DNA of 64,000 bases, taken from the NCBI GenBank assembly GCA_032622095.1, contig CP136068.1, positions 154,345,151 to 154,409,150 on the forward strand, in the 5' to 3' direction. Origin of the DNA: Siphonodentalium dalli. Its lineage: Eukaryota; Mollusca; Scaphopoda; Gadilida; Siphonodentaliidae. How positions within the stretch are numbered: the stretch's first letter is position 1; every line of letters begins with the position of its first letter. The translations under genes were made by a program, and so were the position numbers. Shown in pieces: positions 13,301-23,134 of this stretch. The notes beneath the pieces are model-generated. The model made no database searches. It was not told where the DNA came from and was given only the letters and a program-made list of their open reading frames with translations.

Positions 13301-15928
13301 CTTATCAGTAGTAGTTTATTATACGACTAATATTAGCTATTCGTAATTCTGATCAGTAGTAGTTCATTATGCAACTAATATTAGCTATTCGTAATTCTTA
13401 TCAGTAGTATTTCATTATGCAACTAATATTAGATATTCGTAATTCTTATCAGTAGTAGTTCATTATGCAAATAATATTAGTCATTATGCCGCTACTATTA
13501 GCTATTCGTAATTCTTATCAGTAGTGGTTCATTATGCGACTACTATTAGCTATTCGTAATTCTTGTCAGTAGTATATCATTATGCGACTATTATTAGTAA
13601 TCGTAATTCTTATCAGTAGTAGTTCATTATGTGACTATTATTATCTATTCGTAATTCTTATCAGTAGTAGTTCATTATGCAACTAATATTAGCTATTCGT
13701 AATTCTTATCAGTAGTATTTCATTATGCAACTAATATTAGCTATTAATAATTCTTATCAGTAGTAGTTCATTATGCAAATAATATTAGTCATTATGCCGC
13801 TACTATTAGCTATTCGTAATTCTTATCAGTAGTAGTTCATTATGCGACTACTATTAGCTATTCGTAATTCTTATCAGTAGTAGTTCGTTATGCGATCACT
13901 ACTATTTATTCGTAATTCTTATCAGTATTAGTTCATTATGCCACTATTATTGGCTATTCGTAATTCTTATCAGTAGTAGTTCATTATGCGACTACTATTA
14001 GCTATTCATAATTCATATCAGTAGTAGGTCATTATGCGACTACTATTAGCTATTCGTAATTCTTATCAGTAGTAGTTCGTTATGCGATCACTACTATTTA
14101 TACGTAATTCTTATCAGTATTAGTTCATTATGCCACTATTATTGGCTATTCGTAATTCTTATCAGTAGTAGTTCATTATGCGACTACTATTAGCTATTCG
14201 TAATTCATATCAGTGGTAGTTCATTATGCGACTACTATTAGCTATTCGTAATTCTTTTCAGTAGTGGTTCATTATGCGACTACTATTAGCTATTCGTAAT
14301 TCTTATCAGTGGTAGTTCATTATTCCACTATTATTAGCTATTCGTAATTATTATCAGTAGTAGTTCATTATGCGACTACTATTAGCTATTCGTAATTCAT
14401 ATCAGTGGTAGTTCATTATGCGACTACTATTAGCTATTCGTAATTCTTATCAGTAGTAGTTCGTTATGCGACTACTATTAGCTATTCGTAGTTCATTGTG
14501 GGACTAATATTAGCTATTCGTAATTCTTATCAGTAGTAGTTAATTATGCAACTGATATTAGCTATTCGTAATTCTTATCAGTAGTATTTCATTATGCAAC
14601 TAATATTAGCTATTCATAATTCTTATCAGTAGTTGTTCATTATGCAAATAATATTAGCTATTCGTAATTCTTATCAGTTGTAGTTCATTATGCCGCTACT
14701 ATTAGCTATTCGTAATTCTTATCAGTAGTAGTTCATTATGCGACTACTATTAGCTATTCATAATTCTTATCAGTAGTAGTTCGTTATGCGACTACTATTA
14801 GCTATTCGTAATTCTTATCAGTAGTATATCATTATGCTGCTATTATTAGTAATCGTAATTCTTATCAGTAGTAGTTCATTATGCGACTACTATTAGCTAT
14901 TCGTAATTCTTATCAGTAGTAGTTCGTTATGCGATCACTACTATTTATTCGTAATTCTTATCAGTAGTAGTTCATTATTCCACTATTATTAGCTATTCGT
15001 AATTATTATCAGTAGTAGTTCATTATGCGACTACTATTAGCTATTCGTAATTCTTATCAGTAGTGGTTCATTATGCGACTACTATTAGCTATTCGTAATT
15101 CTTATCAGTAGTAGTTCGTTATGCGACTACTATTAGCTATTCGTAGTTCGTTATGTGACTACTATTAGCTATTCGTAATTCATATCAGTGGTAGTTCATT
15201 ATGCGACTACTATTAGCTATTCGTAATTCTTATCAGTAGTAGTTCGTTATGCGACTACTACTAGCTATTCGTAGTTCATTGTGCGACTACTATTAGGTAT
15301 TCGTAATTCTTATCAGTAGTAGTTCATTGTGCGACTACTATTAGCTATTCGTAATTCTTATCAGTAGTAGTTCGTTATGCGATCACTACTATTTATTCGT
15401 AATTCTTATCAGTATTAGTTCATTATGCCACTATTATTGGCTATTCGTAATTCTTATCAGTAGTAGTTCATTATGCGACTACTATTAGCTATTCATAATT
15501 CATATCAGTAGTAGGTCATTATGCGACTACTATTAGCTATTCGTAATTCTTATCAGTAGTAGTTCGTTATGCGATCACTACTATTTATTCGTAATTCTTA
15601 TCAGTATTAGTTCATTATGCCACTATTATTGGCTATTCGTAATTCTTATCAGTAGTAGTTCATTATGCGACTACTATTAGCTATTCATAATTCATATCAG
15701 TAGTAGGTCATTATGCGACTACTATTAGCTATTCGTAATTCTTATCAGTAGTAGTTCGTTATGCGATCACTACTATTTATTCGTAATTCTTATCAGTATT
15801 AGTTCATTATGCCACTATTATTGGCTATTCGTAATTCTTATCAGTAGTAGTTCATTATGCGACTACTATTAGCTATTCGTAATTCATATCAGTGGTAGTT
15901 CATTATGCGACTACTATTAGCTATTCGT
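13297..15928 (+). repeat. Higher-order block B (2,632 bp) of the 48 bp satellite
   Basis: Second copy of block A. Near 15,930 the sequence stops following a third full copy and instead follows the interior of block B (TTCTTTTCAGTAGTGG as at 14,253). From ~15,780 to ~17,000 it can be aligned to ~14,100-15,320 at an offset of 1,679 bp (~35 monomers). The marker TCATTGTGGG at 14,493 recurs at 16,172. Confidence 0.85.
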
Positions 15929-17141
15929 AATTCTTTTCAGTAGTGGTTCATTATGCGACTACTATTAGCTATTCGTAATTCTTATCAGTGGTAGTTCATT
16001 ATTCCACTATTATTAGCTATTCGTAATTATTATCAGTAGTAGTTCATTATGCGACTACTATTAGCTATTCGTAATTCATATCAGTGGTAGTTCATTATGC
16101 GACTACTATTAGCTATTCGTAATTCTTATCAGTAGTAGTTCGTTATGCGACTACTATTAGCTATTCGTAGTTCATTGTGGGACTAATATTAGCTATTCGT
16201 AATTCTTATCAGTAGTAGTTCATTATGCAACTGATATTAGCTATTCGTAATTCTTATCAGTAGTATTTCATTATGCAACTAATATTAGCTATTCGTAATT
16301 CTTATCAGTAGTTGTTCATTATGCAAATAATATTAGCTATTCGTAATTCTTATCAGTGGTAGTTCATTATGCGACTACTATTAGCTATTCGTAATTCTTA
16401 TCAGTAGTAGTTCATTATGCGACTACTATTAGCTATTCATAATTCTTATCAGTAGTAGTTCGTTATGCGACTACTATTAGCTATTCGTAATTCTTATCAG
16501 TAGTATATCATTATGCTGCTATTATTAGTAATCGTAATTCTTATCAGTAGTAGTTCATTATGCGACTACTATTAGCTATTCGTAATTCTTATCAGTAGTA
16601 GTTCGTTATGCGATCACTACTATTTATTCGTAATTCTTATCAGTAGTAGTTCATTATTCCACTATTATTAGCTATTCGTAATTATTATCAGTAGTAGTTC
16701 ATTATGCGACTACTATTAGCTATTCGTAATTCTTATCAGTAGTGGTTCATTATGCGACTACTATTAGCTATTCGTAATTCTTATCAGTAGTAGTTCGTTA
16801 TGCGACTACTATTAGCTATTCGTAGTTCGTTATGTGACTACTATTAGCTATTCGTAATTCATATCAGTGGTAGTTCATTATGCGACTACTATTAGCTATT
16901 CGTAATTCTTATCAGTAGTAGGTCGTTATGCGACTACTATTAGCTATTCGTAGTTCATTGTGCGACTACTATTAAGTATTCGTAATTCTTATCAGTAGTA
17001 GTTCATTGTGCGACTACTATTAGGTATTCGTAATTCTTATCAGTGGTAGTTCATTATGCGACTACTATTAGGTATTCGTAATTCTTATCAGTGGTAGTGC
17101 ATTATGTGACTATTATTAGCTATTCTTAATTCTGATCAGTA

Positions 17142-17610
17142 CGAAAGCTACGTTTTAATTACGTTCTTGGATGTGTGTCCTAATTGAACGGTTTGCATTT
17201 GGATTCGTGCATCTGGCCTGTTGTTTCAGTCGGGTATCTATTATTTATTCGTGCAGTATATCATAGTTTCATAGCTAATGCAACTGTAAGTTACTAACAA
17301 TGATACACTTACACAATATCCACACGTTTTGGTTTGAGCATGCATGGGTGCATGCATATAGTGCAACGTGTTGCGGAGTCATATTCGACATAAGTTTGCA
17401 AGAAGTGAATATTGGAAACGTTTTGTAATAAAGGTGCATATGCAGACAAAACCCAGTTAACATACATGAATTACATTAACGCTTACATGACTATATCTTC
17501 CTGAAATTTGTGAAATCCCTGTGCTAATACATGATCTTATATATGTGAGTCTCACAATGGAGCCTCGCATGTAAAATAATACAACAGCGCAGGGCGTGTA
17601 ATCATTGTAA
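17142..17610. other. Gene-free interval after the satellite
   Basis: The satellite stops at 'tctgatcagtacgaaagc' (about 17,132-17,149) and is followed by unrelated, mixed-composition sequence. No recognisable feature. Short open stretches on the minus strand have no known domain. Confidence 0.5.
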
Positions 17611-17882
17611 TGCTGCATCATCGACGCTCCCGTCATTAAGTGGTTAACTCTCGGTTTGGCATGTCCGATCACTACGAGCACCGATCACATGAATGCCACA
17701 ACAACCACAACCACAATGATGACAGAAGGTGCCAGCATCACTTCAACCACCGTAACTTCAACAACCGCCACACCAACGACTGCCGCAACAAAAAAAACAA
17801 AAAACAACAACAACAACTTCATATGCCACCGCCGCGTCAACAGCGGCCGCTCCTCCCGCCACCGCGTCAACAACCACCGCAG
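17611..17882 (+). CDS. Candidate exon: Thr/Ala-rich (mucin-like) segment, frame break in A-tract
   Basis: Seen: the frame open from 17,611 reads a Thr-rich run (…NATTTTTTMMTEG…, TSTTVTSTTATPTTAAT) up to an A-rich tract at 17,790-17,804 (8 A, C, 6 A). After the tract the Thr/Ala-rich character continues only in the next frame (TTTTSYATAAASTAAAPP, ATASTTTA). That frame ends at a good splice donor, CCGCAG|GTAACG, after base 17,882 in phase 1. The candidate exon at 21,199 also begins in phase 1 with Ala-Thr-Thr-Thr-Thr; the two would join through one GAT (Asp) codon. Known: Thr-rich, likely O-glycosylated linkers often flank extracellular modules. Inferred: a linker exon of a secreted or surface protein, either with a one-base homopolymer error or a real frameshift (pseudogene). 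The exon start is not determined; no signal peptide or convincing acceptor was found. It could also be simple-sequence DNA that mimics coding. Confidence 0.35.
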
Positions 17883-17917
17883 GTAACGAGCCGAAACGTA
17901 ACGTGACTTAAACACAG

Positions 17918-18419
17918 TTAAAGGCACGTGAGGCCTTTGTTGTCGAAAATATTCATATTTGTTCCAATCACCGTAAACAGAAAAACATTAAAACGCATAC
18001 ATTTTTTTTCATATATACCATGACCATCGCGTAAACAGCATGTTATCATAAAGATTTACTATATTTTACCTAAGCAAGAGCCTGATTGTGTTACAGAAGA
18101 CAACACAATGCTGCTGGCTAATCACACACAAATGGCATAAACGCTCTTTATTCGTTCCATATCAGGAATTCACCCACAAAGAACGCTCTTTATGTTTACC
18201 ATCATAATATAAACAAACACCAGAAAAGTAACTTTTTATGCTTTTGTTTACATAACAATGGTAAAAAATATGACAATAACATACTGTTTATGCAATATTT
18301 CTTATTTGTATACGGACAAAGCATGTCTAGATTTTGTTGTTCTTTCTGTTTGTGGCGGTTTTTGACGGGTGGAAATATTTTCACAGGATACCCACCACCA
18401 AGGCCAACCGTACCTTTAA
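17918..18419 (+). mobile_element. TTAA-flanked 502 bp MITE, copy 1
   Basis: Seen: starts TTAAAGGCACGTGAGGCC and ends GGCCAACCGTACCTTTAA, giving imperfect ~20 bp terminal inverted repeats flanked by TTAA. A second copy of the same length lies at 42,840-43,341. By eye they differ at one base in a T-run near 18,008. No transposase inside. Known: piggyBac and Kolobok transposases use TTAA targets. Inferred: a recently mobilised non-autonomous element. It begins 36 bp after the splice donor of the candidate exon at 17,611-17,882. Confidence 0.85.
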
Positions 18420-19140
18420 ATACTTCCATATTGCGCTTAAGCACAATATAGATTCCCATATTGCGCTTAAGCGCAATTAGCCCTTCTTGTGCTTAATTAA
18501 AAAAATTGTTATAATTATATTGTAACTATTGTTTTGTCCTTTAATATTTCCCATACATCATGTACACATATATTATACTATAAAAGTAGTACTATTGTTA
18601 CTAATAGTACTCGTAGTAGTTAATAGCACCTTACTGTCAATAGTCTATCATGGTTAGTTTCAAAATCATAACGTTAATTGTTATTACTATTTGTGTGTAT
18701 TGTACATGTACATGAGTCATCAATTAACAAACTTAAGCAGAGCCTGGTTAAATATATACCATATATGGTGGGTTATTCCCATCTTCAAGCTGTTGATGTC
18801 ATTGAGACATTCAATGCTATTTTGCTATTTTGCATGCGAACTAGTAGGCCCTCCAATAGCTTATCATTACCACTCGGGGCAGTGGGTGTTTTTCCTCAAT
18901 TAATTGAATTTCTTGTTGGGGGTACATTCTGAAACTCGTTTCTAAAACAAATAATTTTATAATCTTTATAATGTGTTTTCACTATGGCCCGCGTCAGTCA
19001 ACGAACTGACTGGTATAAGCCTATTTCAGTAATAAGTCCAATATGAACCTATGTGAACATAAAGGTTCAATATGAACATATTTGCACGAGGATATGTTAC
19101 ATTATGATTTAAATGACACAGGTTGTCGTATCACGTTTAA
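18420..19140. other. Gene-free interval with CTTAAGCGCAA motifs
   Basis: Around 18,425-18,500 two direct copies of 'cccatattgcgcttaagc' occur, related to CTTAAGCACAA/AAGCGCAATTAG motifs at 22,255-22,510 and 56,500-57,170. Around 18,975-19,060, 'cactatggcccgcgtc' and 'gtataagcc' resemble the interior of the element at 32,760-33,138. No gene seen. Confidence 0.45.
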
Positions 19141-19143
19141 AAT

Positions 19144-19620
19144 GTGGTATACTTGAATGAACAACACATCTGTGTTTCCCTATATCGGCAACCACCCTCG
19201 GTGGCAAATAAACTCACATTCAAACGATTTATGACTGATTTCGTTCAATTCGTTAAGGCACTGTTGTCAAAGAAATACCAGTTCACACTTCATCGTGATT
19301 TTAATATCCACCTTGATGATTTCATAAACAAAGACGTTATTAATGTCCTAGGCAAACTCAGTAGTTTGGGCCTCAAGCAACATGTGTCGTCCCCAACGCA
19401 TCACACTCTTGATCTGATCACCACATGTTCATCAGATATGCTAGTCGAAACAAATGTTACATTCGACTGTGGGTTTACCTGACCACTTTCCAGTCTTCAG
19501 TGGAGTGTTAGCTGAAATATCAGAAACAATCAAGCATGTATTTTCATATCGTAGACTCAGCTGTATAGATGAAATCCAGTTAAAAGATCATCGACTCTCC
19601 TGGACAAACATGCACCTGTT
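19144..19620 (+). pseudogene. LINE (CR1/L2-like) endonuclease domain fragment, frameshifted
   Basis: Seen: the frame open from 19,144 to 19,482 reads VSLYRQPPS, then KLTFKRFMTDFVQFVKALL, then RDFNIHLDD, then SLGLKQHVSSPTHHTLDLI. This is the order of the C-terminal half of the apurinic-like endonuclease (EEP fold) of non-LTR retrotransposons: the YRPPPS block, the GDFNIH block and the PTH…LDL block. The final block, normally SDHF/PV, reads PDHFPVF in the next frame from about 19,470, so a frameshift is present. The usual Gly before DFNIH is Arg. The N-terminal catalytic part, the reverse transcriptase and a 3' tail are missing. Known: this arrangement is typical of CR1/L2-group LINEs. Inferred: a dead, 5'- and 3'-truncated copy inside the presumed intron. 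The endonuclease class is fairly certain, the clade less so. Confidence 0.82.
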
Positions 19621-19740
19621 ACATCACGTTGTTTGTTATATTGTGCGGAATTATTTTGGATTAATTGTTTTTTCGTTACGTGACATAAAATTGGCCGCGA
19701 GTTCTTATCTACACTATAATATGATCACTCGTGACACGCA

Positions 19741-20440
19741 GTGGAACAAACACACTATTATTCAAAGCTCATTAGACATTGGCTTGTGTTACATATAATA
19801 ACTATGGAGAAAACCCACTATTATTCAAACCTCATTATATATTGGCTGATTGTACCTGTAATAACTGTAGATCAGGCACAACATTATTCAAAGCTCATTA
19901 GATATTGGCTGGTGGTACCGATAATAACTGGAACAAACACACTATTATTCATACCTCAATAGATATTGGCTGGTTGTACCTGTAATAAATGTGGACCAAG
20001 CAGAACATTATTCAGACCCCATTAGCTATTGGCTGGTGATACCAGTTATAACAGTGGAGCAAACACCAATATTCAAAGCTCATGAGATATTGGCTGGAGG
20101 TACCTGTAATAAATGTGGACTAAGCACACCATTTTTCAAAACTCATAATATATTGGCTGGTTGTACATGTAATAACACTGGAGCAAACATAATATTATTC
20201 ATACCTCATTATTTATTGGCTGGTGGTATATGCAGTGACTGTGGAGCAAACACACTATTATTCAAAACTCATTAGATATTGGCCGGTGGTACCCGTAATA
20301 ACAGTGAAGCAAACACACCAATATTCAAAGCTCATTAGATATTTGCTGGAGGTACCTGTAATAACAGTGGAGCAAATACACCATTATTCAAAGCTCATTA
20401 GATATTGGCTGGTGGTATCTGTAGTAACTGTGATAAATGT
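19741..20440 (+). repeat. 63 bp minisatellite, ~11 copies
   Basis: Seen: 'gatattggctggtggtacc' or a close variant recurs at about 19,772, 19,838, 19,901, 19,963, 20,024, 20,085, 20,150, 20,212, 20,275, 20,338 and 20,401, with spacing of 61-66 bp. Each copy carries 'taataactgtggagcaaac' and 'attattcaaagctcatt'. Because 63 bp is 21 codons, several copies stay open as a repeated peptide (KLIRYWLVVPVITVEQ), but one- or two-base indels shift the frame between copies. It follows the LINE remnant directly. Confidence 0.92.
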
Positions 20441-21198
20441 GATGTTATTATATTTTAATTTACAATGTTTTATGTCTGTTTCATCAAATACACTATGACA
20501 ATATATAATGACTATCTGAACGTGATGAGATGTAATTATAACGTACCTGTATTGGTAATCAAATACATCAACTGAAGAAAGTAGTTAAATCCACACGACG
20601 GTTTGCGCTTCAAAATATTATTCGCTTTTGAATTTTTGTGTACGTAATTTGGAAGGAGATATGTTAGGTTAACAAATACAAGAAATTTGATACATCGGCT
20701 TCATATTCTCTGACAAATATTGTCCATGGCCACTGCCTTTTAGCTCATTGAAAGGCAGTTCAAGTATTTATCGACATATTTCGATACCGGAAACAATTCA
20801 AAAGCGAATATTATTGAGAGTACTTTGGAGGTCAAAACGCAATCTGGCTTTAAAGAAACTTATCATAATTGAACAAAATCGTTACCGGAAATTATCCTGC
20901 AGTTTGTCCATAAATGTATCACAAAGAATACATGTTGCAAATTCATGTTGCATGTCTATGTTAATGGTATACTTTAATGTTATTTAAAAATAATACTCTA
21001 CGTTACGAATCATCCAAATGATCCACGTACGAACGGTCATGTGGTATATATAGGACACGTCTTTGCACGAAACATATATGGTACGGAACGTCCAGCAATC
21101 AATGTGACACATTAGCTTCCAACCATTGCGTGTAAGTTAAATAACAGCATATTGTTCTTGCATGTACATGTAACTGTTGTCCGTTTTCACCGTGACAG
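20441..21198. other. Intron-like interval with a small palindrome
   Basis: 'aaaatattattcgcttttgaa' (20,611-20,631) is nearly the reverse complement of 'ttcaaaagcgaatattattg' (20,797-20,816), an inverted pair ~165 bp apart. Related sequence ('ttatcgacttatttcgat' then 'gagaatattatagagca') occurs at 40,619-40,675. The end of the interval is the pyrimidine-rich acceptor for the exon at 21,199. Confidence 0.45.
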
Positions 21199-21500
21199 AT
21201 GCAACCACCACAACCATCGCACCACATACAACGACAACAAAGAACAGTAGTAGAGCTGCAAATCCAAGAATAACAACTCTGCACATCAGAAGCGAGAACG
21301 GACCAGAAACCTCAGTCATTGGGATGATGCCAGACATATCAGCTCTCAAATGCGGCCGACTCTGCATGAACACGGAGGGGTGCACCAAGATTGCGATCAA
21401 AGCCAACGTTTGCACAATGTACGGCTCCACAATCGTCGGTCCAACTGATCAATGTGCTGCTACCGACAAGGAATGTTACGATGTTGTCAGCCAGCCTTAG
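21199..21500 (+). CDS. Candidate 3' exon: Thr-rich linker plus PAN/Apple-like domain
   Basis: Seen: a good acceptor (ctgttgtccgttttcaccgtgacag) ends at 21,198. The open frame from 21,199 reads ATTTTIAPHTTTTKN, a linker, then a Cys-patterned module: LKCGRLCMNTEGCTKIAI, then VCTMYGS, then QC…ECYDVV, ending with TAG at 21,498-21,500. Known: PAN/Apple modules show a 'eC..lC…..C..f.y…..C.ly' pattern and bind proteins or carbohydrates in secreted and surface proteins. Inferred: the terminal exon of a secreted multidomain protein. The exon starts in phase 1, matching the donor at 17,882. An AATAAA at 21,953 could serve as a polyadenylation signal ~450 bp downstream. The module is short and lacks some outer Apple cysteines, so it is 'PAN-like' rather than certain. 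Minus-strand reading frames over it are shadows. Confidence 0.55.
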
Positions 21501-22219
21501 ACATGAGCTCGAATGATCATTCCTACTCACAGTAATTTAGTACAACTCGATGTTGGTTGATCCGCTATCATTGTCTTTCTGTATCGCCAATAGGAACAAT
21601 ACTGTATCGTTTTCAATATACCACAGTAGAGTAAGCAATACCAGTACAATTCGACCATAACCCTTTCTTTTATAATTTATCAGTGATGAGTAGTTCCCTT
21701 AGGAAATATTCAGAAACCTGGTTCAACAATCTGTCATATGCCGTTTGTTGGACATATTATATGAGTATTTCACAACAATGAGCAGGAATCTGTCGTCCGT
21801 TTGTACATGTATGTCCCACCCAGACGAATAATAGATCAATCCAGTATATACTTTTAATAACTGATATGAGAATCAATTTAGTAAAGAAAGGGCGAACAAT
21901 TTTATGTTGACTGTCAAATGCGGATCCCACTGTTTGTCTGATGATTGATTGGAATAAACAGACACGGCCGGTAATCAGTGGATTGGCGAACACACTGGGC
22001 TATCAATAGCTCTACAGTAAACTGGCACCGCTAAATTCGCCGCGACTAGACGCACACGTATCTGTAGATATGAATACACTCATACTTGGGCATATTTGTC
22101 GCGCTATTAAACACAGATGTGAGTAAATGTTTGTATTTTGTTATCAGAAAAAATATCTGGATGAAATTTATCTAATATGCGCAACCAAATCTGATTGATG
22201 CATTTATTTGTCGTTAGTT
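21501..22219 (+). other. Possible 3' UTR and a diverged repeat fragment
   Basis: Sequence following the TAG of the PAN-like exon. At 21,655-21,770 'aaccctttc…' then 'gagtagttcccttaggaaat' and 'gttggacatattatatgag' matches, at low identity, 32,760-32,880, the left half of a TTAA element. AATAAA at 21,953. No further exon seen. Confidence 0.4.
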
Positions 22220-22551
22220 TATAGGGGCCATTTTCACATTTAGTACATAATCGGAAGTAAGCGCAATTAGTAATTTAATTGCGTATACATGTAGTCTCAA
22301 TTGTTGAATGTCAGAAACAGCCACCACTTAATTGTTATATAAAAGTCTGAATATCATGTGAACTTTTTATAATAGTTTGGTTATTTTTTTTGAAATAACT
22401 GGAATTGTAACAACACATAAATCAACGAGAACACCCGATTAGGGACCTCATTTTATCATCGAGGTGAAAGCTTGTTAAGGCTATTGCTCTTAAGCACAAT
22501 TATATTACACTTAAGCTGAATTTATAATAAATGTGAAAATGGCCTCCTATA
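22220..22551. mobile_element. 332 bp MITE with ~23 bp TIRs
   Basis: Seen: the left end TATAGGGGCCATTTTCACAT and the right end ATGTGAAAATGGCCTCCTATA are inverted copies. The interior has AAGCGCAATTAG and CTTAAGC motifs shared with 18,430-18,500 and 56,500-57,170. No coding capacity. Target duplication not certain (TA/TAT). Confidence 0.65.
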
Positions 22552-23134
22552 TTAATTTAAATATCTGATTTAATCGGCTGGAAAATTGAGAGAGGGGGAA
22601 TGATCATTCTAGTATGAGAGAGAGTGAGTGTGTGTGTGTGTGTAATGAAGCATTGAAACTAGCACCACGCCATGCCCGAAAGAAGGGGTATCGAAACAAT
22701 GACAAAAACATCACACCGTGGCTAATTCATCACAGATACCATGTGCTCTGATGTCATCTAGTTGGATGATAAAAACAATTCATATATAAAATAAAACAAA
22801 ACATAAGAAAAGCAAAAAGTGAAAAGAAAAGAAAAACAATAGACAAAACACTCGCACACACAAAAACCCTCAAAAGAATACAAATATAAATTTAAAACTG
22901 ATTTATATTCTGACCATGATAAATATTATGGAGCTGGATGGTCAAAACATGAATACATACTTATACATTAAACTAAACATAACATACGAAAAGTTTTAAT
23001 ACGTTAAAACACACACAACGGCCAGCATTACAACAATAAGGTCCCGTTGTCAATTTTGTCTAATGAATGAGTTAGGGTCAGTATAATATCGGTACCACAC
23101 AGTGCAAGTAGGGCATATCATACATTGAACAGGA
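22552..23134. repeat. Left flank of 59 bp minisatellite; first copy of a degenerate ~0.5-1 kb repeat
   Basis: Contains a short (GT)n at 22,628-22,643 preceded by GAGAGAGTGAGTG. The stretch 'aaacaaaaca…acacaca', then 'aggtcccgttgtcaattttgtctaatgaatga', then 'cagtataatatcggtacc' (near 23,040-23,095) recurs in degenerate form at about 24,550-24,620, 24,970-25,040 and 25,920-25,995. Confidence 0.5.

Larger units (their letters stand above)
8540..17141 (+). repeat. Satellite array, 48 bp monomer, ~180 copies, with higher-order duplication
   Basis: Seen: a head-to-tail array of a ~48 bp, ~31% GC unit built from TTAGCTATTCGTAATTC, TTATCAGTAGTAGTTC and ATTATGCGACTACTA. Monomers at the left edge (8,540-9,150) are the most diverged and the centre is the most uniform. 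Variant monomers include GCGATCACTACTATTT, GCAACTAATATTAG and TTCCACTATTATTAG classes. Since 48 is a multiple of three and the consensus carries a stop in each of the six frames, the whole block is closed to translation. Within each monomer TAGTAGT and ACTACTA can form a 7 bp stem around a ~10 nt loop. A block of ~2,632 bp starting near 10,665 is repeated from ~13,297. A third partial block from ~15,780 repeats ~14,100 onward at an offset of 1,679 bp. Within these lies a four-monomer (192 bp) sub-repeat. Confidence 0.97.

Noticed and set aside
8540-17141. CRISPR-like regular repeat spacing
   Set aside because: Monomers are contiguous and differ by point changes, with no unique spacers and no cas genes. 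It is a tandem satellite in eukaryotic DNA.
19741-20498. Repeat protein KLIRYWLVVPVITVEQ
   Set aside because: Open only because the 63 bp unit is a multiple of three. Frames are broken by indels between copies and there is no exon context.
21137-21430. Minus-strand frame with a hydrophobic Val-rich run
   Set aside because: Shadow of the Thr-rich (ACN/ACA) plus-strand exon; GTT/TGT complements produce the Val run.
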